A stretch of 39,317 nt of DNA from a virus, in IMG/VR virus record IMGVR_UViG_3300042430_001943, positions 1 to 39,317 of that record. The stretch is one strand, 5' to 3'. Made by a program: the position numbers and the translations under genes. Position 1 is the stretch's first letter, and the number at the start of each line of letters is the position of its first letter. Under the pieces are notes generated by a model. It was not told the DNA's origin and searched no databases. It saw only the letters and a list, made by a program, of their open reading frames with translations. Shown here piece after piece: positions 33,407-39,317 of this stretch.

Positions 33407-34428
33407 ATATAATCTGTTAAATTATCCGTGTCGCGTTTGATATTTACCGCAATAGCTCGTGGATAAGGATTAGCTTCATTGTAGTCGTTGATTAGAATAC
33501 GTTTGGTATTCTTTAATCCTGATACTAATTGGAAGTCATTGAACCCTAATTCTGTTAGCATGGCGATATCTTCTTCACGCCGGCTTTCGGGACGTGCTGT
33601 AGTAAAGATCAACTGTCCACCGTTGGCTACTAGCTGTTTAACTCTGGCAATATTGTTAGCCAAAGGCACTGTGGGCACATTATGTTTTCTATAGTTCTGT
33701 GCTTGAATAATAGTTCCATCAATGTCACAAAACACCACAGCACGATCATTGTATTCAAACCAATCATCTGCTGTGCCTACGTCGGTGTAGTCAGTGACCA
33801 AGGCTTCTTTAAAGATATGACGATCATTTAAGCACTGTTCAATAACATGACTGACAAATATTTCTTTTACGTTGGCCGCATTAAGTTTTTCATAGGCATC
33901 TAGGTACATACCAACACTGGCAAACTTGTATCCGCCTACACAGAACTTATCGCTGACTACCTGCTTTTCGATGATGCTGGTAATAATGCCTTGATCATTG
34001 CTGACAATAAAACTTTTACTGCCCAACTTCTTAAGTACTTCATGATCTTTGATACTGCTCACACATACATAGTTTCCCTCTTGATATTCGTGCTCAAAGA
34101 AACTGTCGCAGTCTTTGATTAAGAATTCTGTACTGGGAGCAAAGTCCATAGCTTTGAGTATTTGATATACTGTGTTGGCTGGTCCTGAGGTACGTTCAGG
34201 TAAGACGATTAATGTAATATCATCTGGGTAGTGTTCAGTAACGTAATCAGCAATAGCGTATCTTGCTTCATTCTCTGCGATGATTCCTAGAGTAATATGA
34301 TGCCTGCCTAAATACGGAGCAATACTACGTTCAAACATCATCTTGCCTGTAAAGTCGGCTAAGGTATACTTTGGTCGCATGCCCGGAAAGCGTGTGCTTA
34401 ATCCTGCGGCGGGTACAATTATTTCCAT
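33403..34428 (-). CDS. Sugar/choline-phosphate nucleotidyltransferase fused to a HAD phosphatase-like domain
   Basis: A 341-aa protein. Residues 1 to about 225 are a nucleotidyltransferase (IIVPAAGLSTRFPGMRPKY, then FLIKDCDSFF). From about 230 a HAD domain starts with VVFCDIDGTII, then LIFTTARPES and RILINDYNEANPYPRA. A 5' acidic metal site (DxDGT) is intact. The fusion of activating enzyme and phosphatase on one chain is uncommon. It is next to a small-molecule kinase (below). Confidence 0.85.
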   Translation of the reverse strand: MEIIVPAAGLSTRFPGMRPKYTLADFTGKMMFERSIAPYLGRHHITLGIIAENEARYAIADYVTEHYPDDITLIVLPERTSGPANTVYQILKAMDFAPSTEFLIKDCDSFFEHEYQEGNYVCVSSIKDHEVLKKLGSKSFIVSNDQGIITSIIEKQVVSDKFCVGGYKFASVGMYLDAYEKLNAANVKEIFVSHVIEQCLNDRHIFKEALVTDYTDVGTADDWFEYNDRAVVFCDIDGTIIQAQNYRKHNVPTVPLANNIARVKQLVANGGQLIFTTARPESRREEDIAMLTELGFNDFQLVSGLKNTKRILINDYNEANPYPRAIAVNIKRDTDNLTDYI

Positions 34429-35162
34429 AATCGTCTAATTCCTTCAAGTAAAAATACGTGTTCGTACGTGCCTCGAGGGGCATGTCGATAAACACGTAGT
34501 AGCATTAAAATTAACAAGTAATCGTTATCCACTAATGCCTGTGGATAGCGTTGTTTAAGCTGTTGACTGATGTAGTTAGTCTTAACATCTAATACCACGT
34601 CACTGTTGCGAGTAAACCACTGTAGGTTTAAGTCTTGACGTAGTTTAGCAATATCAAATATGTAACTATCGTAGTCAATGGTAGCGCAGTCAATTAAATA
34701 GAATCCATCTTCTGTGTAGATAATGTTTTCTAATGTTAGATCACCTATGTATTCGCTTTGCGGCAAATGTTTGGGCAGTTTATCTAAGAGTTCCTGCGCA
34801 GTAAACGGCAGTAGACTAAAATCAATTTCTTGTAGTTTAGCCTTGTAAATTTCTGTGTAGTCTTTATCTACAGCATTAGCTGATAGTTTATCTAAGACGC
34901 CAAATAAAAATTGTAATAAACGATTTGGTTGATGCGACTTAAGATACGTTTTAATATCTAGACCGTGTATATATTCCATGTCTAGAGTAATATCGCTGTA
35001 CCTGTATATTTTAGGTACAGGATAGTTATTAACTAGTGCTAGCATACGTTCTACATTACGACCAATCGTGCCAACTTTTCTAACAAACAACTTACTACCG
35101 TCATCCATTAGATATATTTGGTTGCCGCTGAACCCTCGAAATGTCTGTACTAGATTATCCAC
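34419..35162 (-). CDS. Aminoglycoside-phosphotransferase-like small-molecule kinase
   Basis: A 247-aa protein with IGDLTLENIIY in the place of the HxDxxxxN catalytic loop and FYLIDCATIDYDS for the metal-binding motif, then FDIAKLRQDL as in choline/ethanolamine kinases. The catalytic loop has Gly-Asp where LicA has HGD, so the His is missing. With the nucleotidyltransferase gene it resembles a LicA/LicC-like pair for activating a small group such as choline, which is inferred. Confidence 0.7.
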   Translation of the reverse strand: MDNLVQTFRGFSGNQIYLMDDGSKLFVRKVGTIGRNVERMLALVNNYPVPKIYRYSDITLDMEYIHGLDIKTYLKSHQPNRLLQFLFGVLDKLSANAVDKDYTEIYKAKLQEIDFSLLPFTAQELLDKLPKHLPQSEYIGDLTLENIIYTEDGFYLIDCATIDYDSYIFDIAKLRQDLNLQWFTRNSDVVLDVKTNYISQQLKQRYPQALVDNDYLLILMLLRVYRHAPRGTYEHVFLLEGIRRLWK

Positions 35163-36231
35163 GTGTTCTCAAATGATTATTAAACCAACTGTCAGGTGCG
35201 GCACCTGTATGATCAAAGGTTGTGCTGTAACAGGTCATTGGAATACGTGTACTGGCCAAGTAGGCCGCATCACGTGCTTGTTGTAGACTGTAGATATGTT
35301 GATCTAGATTAACATCAACATCAGCTATGTATTTCTTCCAAAATAACGGAATGTCTTCGATGGTCCAACGATAGTCAGTACCCTGTGGCTGTGCCGCATA
35401 TAGGAATTGTGCCGCGGCATAAAGATTAGTAGCACTGTTGTCTCTATCCTCGTAGCCAATACGCACTCGCATGTCTCGAGTAAAGAAGCCCGGAGGAATA
35501 ACAATAGGAGGTGCTAGGTTGATAATATGTGGACTAACATGACTGTAGCCATCGTAGTGACGAACTAGCTCACGTGTTGGGCTGTAGACAGGGCCTGTTA
35601 ACTCATAGCCCTTGTGCCATAGGGTATCTGTGCGGAATACAATCTCGTCGCCGTACTCATTATCCTGCCAATACTGTTTAAAGCGTTGACCTTTTAAAAT
35701 TCGTATAGCATCAAACGTGCGCCAAACGTGCTTAATGTAATTACCATCTGGTGTAAGTTCGCCATTATGGTGTATGCTTAGGCGCATCTGTTCTGGCCAA
35801 TGGCTGTAGTAAATTACGCTTAGTGGGTCGGGGTCTTCATTTAATAGTCGAATGCCAGCGGCCACTACATCTAGGTTGTGATCTATAAAGATATGATCAT
35901 CATTACCAGCAAACCATATTAGGTCATCATCAGCAAACTGTTCGCCCAGTGTGCGCCAATCACGAGTGTGATTAATGCGATGCCAATGTAGTTCTAAACG
36001 GTCAGCAGGAAATAACTCTGTGATCCATGCTTGTAATTCTTGTTGTCTGTGAGCAAATTCTGGTTCAACTTGAATGTAAAATAAACATTTACTTAGTAAG
36101 GGGAGTAGTGCTGAATAACTGGCTAGGCAGTATTTAAAGATGTCCATGCGATCATACACAGGTAGCCATTCGCTACGGTGATAATAACTCAGACCTTGAC
36201 TGGTGATTTTAACATTGAAAAGCAGTATCAT
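35155..36231 (-). CDS. Glycosyltransferase-like protein with NDDH motif
   Basis: A 358-aa protein from the ATG at 36231, extending in frame up to a GTG at 36267 that lacks a ribosome site and overlaps the previous gene. It contains an N-terminal WLPVYDRMDIFKYCL stretch, LIWFAGNDDHIFID (a DxD-like metal site), and a C-terminal half with YDGYSHV and HIINLAPP. The order fits a surface-polysaccharide transferase. A TATAAATA lies 8 bases before the ATG. Confidence 0.65.
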   Translation of the reverse strand: MILLFNVKITSQGLSYYHRSEWLPVYDRMDIFKYCLASYSALLPLLSKCLFYIQVEPEFAHRQQELQAWITELFPADRLELHWHRINHTRDWRTLGEQFADDDLIWFAGNDDHIFIDHNLDVVAAGIRLLNEDPDPLSVIYYSHWPEQMRLSIHHNGELTPDGNYIKHVWRTFDAIRILKGQRFKQYWQDNEYGDEIVFRTDTLWHKGYELTGPVYSPTRELVRHYDGYSHVSPHIINLAPPIVIPPGFFTRDMRVRIGYEDRDNSATNLYAAAQFLYAAQPQGTDYRWTIEDIPLFWKKYIADVDVNLDQHIYSLQQARDAAYLASTRIPMTCYSTTFDHTGAAPDSWFNNHLRTRG

Positions 36232-36238
36232 TGTTGAG

Positions 36239-36246
36239 TATTTATA
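36239..36246 (-). promoter_or_regulatory. Possible T4-type late promoter, near-leaderless
   Basis: A perfect TATAAATA ends eight bases from the ATG at 36231, so the transcript would start only two or so bases before it. It overlaps the stop of the 82-aa gene, which may explain it by chance. Confidence 0.3.
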
Positions 36247-36490
36247 AGACGTTGTTGCCTCGCACACGTAAATTCAATACGAAGTTTTCGATCAACAACT
36301 TTGTGATGGTGGCTAAGAGTATAGCTTCACCGTTTTCTGACAGAGCATACTCTTGGTATAGCTCATAGGTTTGACTACCAATGATTTGGTAGATGCGATC
36401 TTTATCTAAGGGCAAATCGTCCCAATCGATTTCATCGCTAAGTTCTACTTCTTTAGCTAATTCAATAATTTCTGCTAGGGTAAATTTCAT
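36242..36490 (-). CDS. Conserved small T4-like phage protein, unknown function
   Basis: An 82-aa acidic, mostly helical protein (LAEIIELAKEVELSDEIDW, then ILLATITKLLIENFVLNL). AAAGG precedes the ATG. I recall a family in T4-like cyanophages with the same opening, but no function. Confidence 0.75.
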   Translation of the reverse strand: MKFTLAEIIELAKEVELSDEIDWDDLPLDKDRIYQIIGSQTYELYQEYALSENGEAILLATITKLLIENFVLNLRVRGNNVL

Positions 36491-36508
36491 ATAGTATTAC
36501 CTTTTATA

Positions 36509-36766
36509 TTATTTGTTAAGGTCTGCTATTGAAGCTGTCGTATCTGTTGTTGGGCGACCTGCTTTGCGTGCTGCTCCCCAGGCTGCATAAGATGCGCCGT
36601 CTGCTTGCTGGCTAACTCCCCGCTCAATCTGTTGTATCTTTCCGCCGCTGGCTAAGAATTCTTTCATAGCATTATTGATAATTTCGTCTGCTTCACGTTT
36701 TTCAATTGCTCGATTTTCTGCGGCGGTTAGTTGTTCTTCTACATTATAATTTTGTATTATTGACAT
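36509..36766 (-). CDS. Small phage protein, unknown function
   Basis: An 85-aa protein with a helical first half (ENRAIEKREADEIINNAM) and FLASGGKIQQIERGV, a phrase shared with small phage proteins. The Ala/Gly-rich tail may be disordered. AAGGA precedes the ATG. Confidence 0.7.
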   Translation of the reverse strand: MSIIQNYNVEEQLTAAENRAIEKREADEIINNAMKEFLASGGKIQQIERGVSQQADGASYAAWGAARKAGRPTTDTTASIADLNK

Positions 36767-36784
36767 ACTGTTTCCTTGTTGTTA

Positions 36785-36860
36785 TGGTCCGGCGTGAGGG
36801 AATCGAACCCCCAACTAGGGAGTAGAAATCCCCTGTTATATCCATTTAACTAACACCGGA
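36785..36860 (-). tRNA. tRNA-Arg (TCT)
   Basis: Full cloverleaf: acceptor TCCGGTG pairs with CGCCGGA, anticodon loop TTTCTAC in a GGGGA/TCCCT stem, T-loop TTCGATT, encoded CCA. Reads AGA, a codon frequent in AT-rich genes. Confidence 0.9.
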
Positions 36861-36865
36861 GTGTC

Positions 36866-36950
36866 TGGTGCGACTGGGCGGGGTCGAACCGCCATGCCCT
36901 GCGGCGTCAGATTTTAAGTCTGATGAGTATACCAGTTTCTCCACAGTCGC
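36866..36950 (-). tRNA. tRNA-Leu (TAA)
   Basis: Acceptor GCGACTG/CAGTCGC, anticodon stem TCAGA/TCTGA around CTTAAAA, a long variable arm as in Leu tRNAs, T-loop TTCGACC, CCA encoded. Reads UUA. Confidence 0.92.
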
Positions 36951-36951
36951 T

Positions 36952-37027
36952 TGGTGGGCCGCCAGGGTTATGATCCCTGCCTTCTGCGTTATGAGCACAG
37001 TACTCTCGCCGAGTGAGTTATCGGCCC
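36952..37027 (-). tRNA. tRNA with CAT anticodon (Met or Ile2), unusual T-loop
   Basis: Acceptor GGGCCGA, D stem ACTC/GAGT, anticodon arm CTGTG-CTCATAA-CGCAG, CCA encoded. The T-loop is ATCATAA in place of TTCRANY: positions 54 and 58 are swapped to A and T. Met or lysidine-modified Ile cannot be told apart. Confidence 0.8.
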
Positions 37028-37037
37028 TACTTAATCT

Positions 37038-37127
37038 TGGCGGAGAGTATAGGATTCGAACCTATGCTCCCATTACTGGGAGGACGGCTTAGCAAGCCGC
37101 TGCCTTCGACCACTCGGCCAACTCTCC
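37038..37127 (-). tRNA. tRNA-Ser (GCT)
   Basis: Acceptor GGAGAGT/ACTCTCC, anticodon stem GCGGC-TTGCTAA-GCCGT, long variable arm, T-loop TTCGAAT, CCA encoded. Preceded by a perfect promoter. Confidence 0.92.
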
Positions 37128-37147
37128 TAATTTCTTACTATACAACT

Positions 37148-37176
37148 ATTATAACACCGTTTGCCGACAGTGTCAA
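37148..37176 (-). promoter_or_regulatory. Perfect sigma-70 promoter for a tRNA block
   Basis: TTGACA, 17 bases, TATAAT between tRNA-Ser(TGA) and tRNA-Ser(GCT); drives the four downstream tRNAs and probably the genes after them. Confidence 0.85.
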
Positions 37177-37181
37177 GTATT

Positions 37182-37269
37182 TGGCGGAAGTTAATCGCAT
37201 CGAACGATTTACCATTCCTGGTAACTACAGTTTTCAAGACTGTGTGAGGAGCCGACCTCAGTAACTTCC
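37182..37269 (-). tRNA. tRNA-Ser (TGA)
   Basis: Acceptor GGAAGTT/AACTTCC, anticodon arm ACAGT-CTTGAAA-ACTGT, long variable arm, T-stem AATCG/CGATT, CCA encoded. Confidence 0.9.
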
Positions 37270-37451
37270 ATGTTAGTGTTAGGTATTCATGTGTCAGGAA
37301 CCTAACAAACCCCGTGAGCGCAGCCCATCCTCTTTTCGCGTCAGCGGAACCAGAATTGTCTCTTAACGAGATTGAGGTCTGGTCTTTATATGGACGGTTT
37401 GCCGGTCTCTCCTAACCTCGAATACATAATGTACCGGCTTTCTTCCAAACT
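37270..37451 (-). ncRNA. Possible structured RNA inside the tRNA cluster
   Basis: This 182-base gap between tRNA-Phe and tRNA-Ser has no open frame but several stems: GCCGGT/ACCGGC (37433-37438 with 37401-37406), ACCAGA/TCTGGT (37378-37383 with 37349-37354) holding an inner TCTC/GAGA, CAAACC/GGTTTG, and GTTAGGT/ACCTAAC (37300-37306 with 37278-37284). It would be cut out with the tRNAs. I could not match it to RNase P, tmRNA, 6S or SRP RNA by eye. T4 also has two stable RNAs of unknown role beside its tRNAs. Confidence 0.5.
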
Positions 37452-37527
37452 TGGTGCCACCTCCTGGACTTGAACCAGGCACACCATGTGCTTCAAACAT
37501 GTGCTCTACCAGATGAGCTAAGGTGGC
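37452..37527 (-). tRNA. tRNA-Phe (GAA)
   Basis: Acceptor GCCACCT/AGGTGGC, D stem GCTC/GAGC, anticodon arm CATGT-TTGAAGC-ACATG, T-loop TTCAAGT, CCA encoded. Ends a few bases beyond the phosphatase gene stop. Confidence 0.92.
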
Positions 37528-37530
37528 ATT

Positions 37531-37950
37531 CTAAACTAAATCTAAATAGTGCATTAGCTTGTGTTTGACCATTAGGTTTGGAACACGGAATTTCTCTGTA
37601 TCTCTAAACCCAATCATTTGTCCTACTTCTGCTACTGCTCCACTACGTGCTACACCCATGTGGCAGTGTACCACTACGTTCATACTCTGTTCCCATGCTT
37701 CTTTTAATGCGTTAGCAATACCTTTAGCATCTTCATTGGTAATGGCTGCCGCATAGTAAAACTTTTCGCTATCGCTTTCTTCTACATCTAAGAAGTAGAA
37801 CTGGCGTACAGTGTGGAAGTCATACTTAGGTGTTGGGAATTCTGTACCAGGATCTACAATCTGTATTAGCATACTGTTGAAACCTGGGTCGTAGTGATAT
37901 CCTTTACGCACATCATCAAGACTAATATTTTCAATCCATGGTTTCATCAT
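37531..37950 (-). CDS. Dual-specificity/tyrosine phosphatase-like protein
   Basis: A 139-aa protein. VVVHCHMGVARSG is the CX5R phosphatase loop with its Ser, near the C-terminal half; an acidic FLDVEESDSEK may supply the general acid. The ATG at 37950 fits AAGGA eight bases upstream; earlier Met codons lie in the previous gene. Phages carry similar small phosphatases, possibly acting on host phosphoproteins or nucleotide ends. It is surrounded by tRNA genes. Confidence 0.8.
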   Translation of the reverse strand: MMKPWIENISLDDVRKGYHYDPGFNSMLIQIVDPGTEFPTPKYDFHTVRQFYFLDVEESDSEKFYYAAAITNEDAKGIANALKEAWEQSMNVVVHCHMGVARSGAVAEVGQMIGFRDTEKFRVPNLMVKHKLMHYLDLV

Positions 37951-38314
37951 CGTATTCATCCTTATAATATTCCGGGTGTTTGGCACGTACAATAAGATGA
38001 TTACCCATTGCACTACCACAACTAAACTGATCACCCTCTTTGAACTTTCTGCCGTTAAGTTTGAACGGCTTTAGAACTCTATCTCCATTCCACCAACTGC
38101 GTTGAATCTCAATATAACCCAACTCGCCTAACTGCTCACGCAACTTAGCAAACTCCGGATGGTCTTCTGAGTGTGTAGTTGAACACACACCTTTACCTTG
38201 AATAATTAAAATAAGTTCTTCATTAGTTGGTACGCGACCATTCTGTGTATAAGTGTTCCATTCTTTGCGAATTGTTACATCTGTTAAGTACTCTGAGTCA
38301 ATGGTAAAGTCCAT
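37931..38314 (-). CDS. Small phage protein, unknown function
   Basis: A 127-aa protein with a first half of mixed structure (VPTNEELILIIQGKGV) and a later strand region (RSWWNGDRVLKPFKLNGRKFKEGDQF), ending in an acidic tail (YYKDEYDDETMD). It starts at the stop of the previous gene and overlaps the phosphatase start. No family recognised. Confidence 0.65.
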   Translation of the reverse strand: MDFTIDSEYLTDVTIRKEWNTYTQNGRVPTNEELILIIQGKGVCSTTHSEDHPEFAKLREQLGELGYIEIQRSWWNGDRVLKPFKLNGRKFKEGDQFSCGSAMGNHLIVRAKHPEYYKDEYDDETMD

Positions 38315-38556
38315 TATTCTTGTCCTCGCTTTCTTAGTTCATCTATTAGGCCATTATAGGCCAAGGTTTCTTCTTGCCCCAATGCTTCTAACATATTAAC
38401 GCAACTTATGATGTGTGCTGTTTCCATGTCTCTGATCAACAATATCTTACGGTCTTTGGTTAACCATGTCATACGATGCTGTCTGCGATAATTCTTAAAG
38501 TCCGCATTATTTGGCGTGCTTAATATGTCCCATGCTAATTGTTCTTCATCATTCAT
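38314..38556 (-). CDS. Small phage protein, apparently leaderless
   Basis: An 80-aa, mostly helical protein (NNADFKNYRRQHRMTWLTKD, then HIISCVNMLEALGQEE). A perfect promoter stands with TATAAT exactly six bases before the ATG, so no leader or ribosome site exists. Function unknown. Confidence 0.65.
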   Translation of the reverse strand: MNDEEQLAWDILSTPNNADFKNYRRQHRMTWLTKDRKILLIRDMETAHIISCVNMLEALGQEETLAYNGLIDELRKRGQE

Positions 38557-38562
38557 AAGCGT

Positions 38563-38591
38563 ATTATACAGTCATTTGGTTGACTTGTCAA
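38563..38591 (-). promoter_or_regulatory. Perfect sigma-70 promoter, leaderless
   Basis: TTGACA, 17 bases, TATAAT, six bases, ATG. It directly follows the 3' end of tRNA-His. Confidence 0.8.
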
Positions 38592-38592
38592 G

Positions 38593-38667
38593 TGGGGTGT
38601 CTAACGGGGTTCGAACCCGTGATGAAGGAATCACAATCCTTAGTGTTGCCGCTACACTATAGACACC
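38593..38667 (-). tRNA. tRNA-His (GTG)
   Basis: Has the extra 5' G (position -1) opposite C73, as His tRNAs require; anticodon arm AAGGA-TTGTGAT-TCCTT, T-loop TTCGAAC, CCA encoded. Confidence 0.92.
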
Positions 38668-38669
38668 AT

Positions 38670-38744
38670 TGGAGCGGATAACGAGATTCGAACTCGTGAC
38701 TCATGCTTGGCAAGCACGTGCGTTTCCTGCTACGCTATATCCGC
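38670..38744 (-). tRNA. tRNA-Gly (GCC)
   Basis: Acceptor GCGGATA/TATCCGC, anticodon arm CGTGC-TTGCCAA-GCATG, T-loop TTCGAAT, CCA encoded. Confidence 0.9.
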
Positions 38745-38753
38745 ATTTTAATC

Positions 38754-38817
38754 TTACTGCTCAGTAATATTTGAACTGATTTAGCCGGGTTTGACGGCAA
38801 ATATTACTGCTCAGTAA
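38754..38817. repeat. Long inverted repeat between tRNA-Arg and tRNA-Gly
   Basis: Twenty-base arms (38754-38773 and 38798-38817) are complementary except for two central bases, around a 24-base loop. Each arm itself holds the near-palindrome TTACTGCTCAGTAA. No T-tract follows, so it is not a classical terminator. Confidence 0.85.
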
Positions 38818-38826
38818 CATTTTATT

Positions 38827-38905
38827 TGGAGCCCCCAGAAGGATTCGAACCTCCGACACTAACGTTCGTAGCGTTATGCTCTAGTCCAGACTGAGCTATG
38901 GGGGC
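38827..38905 (-). tRNA. tRNA-Arg (ACG)
   Basis: Acceptor GCCCCCA/TGGGGGC, anticodon arm TAACG-CTACGAA-CGTTA, T-loop TTCGAAT, CCA encoded. A34 would need deamination to inosine by the host TadA. Confidence 0.9.
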
Positions 38906-38906
38906 G

Positions 38907-38983
38907 TGGTAGAGATGGTAGGATTTGAACCTACGGTAGCTTGCGTATGAAGCAAGTGCATTAGGCCACTATGCTACATCTCT
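38907..38983 (-). tRNA. tRNA with CAT anticodon (Met or Ile2)
   Basis: Acceptor AGAGATG/CATCTCT, anticodon arm CTTGC-TTCATAC-GCAAG, canonical T-loop TTCAAAT, CCA encoded. Starts with A, unlike the other CAT tRNA in the window; one may be the lysidine-type Ile tRNA. Confidence 0.85.
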
Positions 38984-38988
38984 ATAAT

Positions 38989-39065
38989 TGGAGCAACGGG
39001 TCGGATTTGAACCGACGTACAAAGGATTTGCAGTCCTTGCCATTAGGCCACTCTGGTACCGTTGC
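38989..39065 (-). tRNA. tRNA-Cys (GCA)
   Basis: Acceptor GCAACGG/CCGTTGC, anticodon arm AAGGA-CTGCAAA-TCCTT, T-loop TTCAAAT, CCA encoded. Confidence 0.9.
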
Positions 39066-39081
39066 ATTTTATATATTAAAG

Positions 39082-39131
39082 TGTACAGTATCCTGTACAA
39101 TTTTGGGGTATTTTGTACATTATACTGTACA
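39082..39131. repeat. Inverted repeat built from TGTACA palindromes
   Basis: Four TGTACA copies are arranged as two 19-base arms (39082-39100 and 39113-39131), complementary at all but two positions, with a 12-base loop, between tRNA-Trp and tRNA-Cys. No T-tract follows. Confidence 0.85.
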
Positions 39132-39140
39132 AATTATGTT

Positions 39141-39216
39141 TGGCTCCGGTGCACGGATTCGAACCGCGTCTTGTGGTTTTGGAGACCATCGTGCTAGCCG
39201 TTAACACTACACCGGA
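39141..39216 (-). tRNA. tRNA-Trp (CCA)
   Basis: Acceptor TCCGGTG/CACCGGA, anticodon loop CTCCAAA, T-loop TTCGAAT, CCA encoded. Its anticodon stem is shorter in clean pairs (TGGT/ACCA plus a mismatch). Confidence 0.85.
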
Positions 39217-39317
39217 ATAGATTGGTGGTTATCCCACCGGAAGACCGAAGCCTTGAGCGTCCTCAAGTTTTAGCTGTAAATCCAGCTTACCATGTTGCGC
39301 ATTGTTAAGAGGCGTGG
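39217..39317 (-). other. Structured region running off the right edge
   Basis: No open frame or tRNA fits. Three perfect stem-loops stand in a row: AGCTG/CAGCT (near 39272), CTTGAG/CTCAAG (near 39252) and GGTGG/CCACC (near 39222). It is probably an RNA upstream of tRNA-Trp, cut by the window end. Confidence 0.4.

Noticed and set aside
36868-37264. Plus-strand reading frames of 74 and 83 codons
   Set aside because: They lie antisense to four tRNA genes and owe their openness to tRNA sequence.
39113-39131. Promoter reading of the TGTACA repeat (a TATAAT occurs on minus)
   Set aside because: No -35 stands at 16 to 18 bases upstream, and the bases are explained by the inverted repeat.
38754-39131. 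CRISPR array
   Set aside because: The repeats are two different single hairpins, not regular direct repeats with spacers.
38971-39204. Two overlapping plus-strand frames of 69 and 77 codons
   Set aside because: They cover tRNA-Cys and tRNA-Trp in antisense and have no ribosome site.

Overview
The window looks like part of a T4-like (Tevenvirinae-type) tailed phage genome that infects a Gram-negative bacterium, probably from water. The phage assignment rests on a UvsW-type helicase, TATAAATA late promoters, dense overlapping genes almost all on one strand, many small proteins of unknown function, an HNH homing endonuclease, a free-standing AAA+ ATPase and a cluster of 12 tRNA genes. Two outer-membrane porins, one resembling betaproteobacterial general porins and one of the phosphate-selective O/P family, plus an LpxH-like phosphoesterase, point to a Gram-negative host that may be betaproteobacterial. 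The host is an inference.

Layout. (1) 1-775: the start of a probable virion protein (minus) and a small gene on plus, each with its own T4-type late promoter. (2) 772-7583: an HNH endonuclease, a very short protein with DNA polymerase III alpha (DnaE) motifs, several unknown phage genes, an SGNH-like hydrolase, UvsW and a HARP-like partner. (3) 7628-9978: a terminator, formate-tetrahydrofolate ligase and four tiny membrane-protein genes. (4) 9980-13386: an AAA+ ATPase and small unknown genes, several with near-perfect sigma-70 promoters (TTGACA-N17-TATAAT), plus a possible structured RNA. (5) 13418-21048: a SleB-type cell-wall hydrolase, then an operon for sugar modification (glycosyltransferases, epimerase/dehydratases, a C-methyltransferase and other methyltransferases). 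(6) 21117-25180: an outer-membrane module with an LpxH-like enzyme, a phosphate-selective porin behind a possible Pho box, and a general porin behind a perfect late promoter. (7) 25320-32609: metabolic genes (TauD-like protein, S-adenosylhomocysteinase, flavodoxin-fold oxidoreductase, desaturase, B12/radical-SAM protein, methyltransferase). (8) 32663-36231: a second sugar block with two glycosyltransferase-like proteins, a nucleotidyltransferase-HAD fusion and a small-molecule kinase. (9) 36242-39317: the tRNA cluster with three small protein genes, an unexplained structured RNA region and two long inverted repeats.

Working together: the phage appears equipped to alter the host envelope (lipid A, sugars, porins, acyl chains) and to supply one-carbon and methyl metabolism (Fhs for formyl-THF, AhcY to clear the S-adenosylhomocysteine made by at least four methyltransferases). 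These functional links are inferred from family membership and gene order. No database search was run; family calls come from motif recognition.
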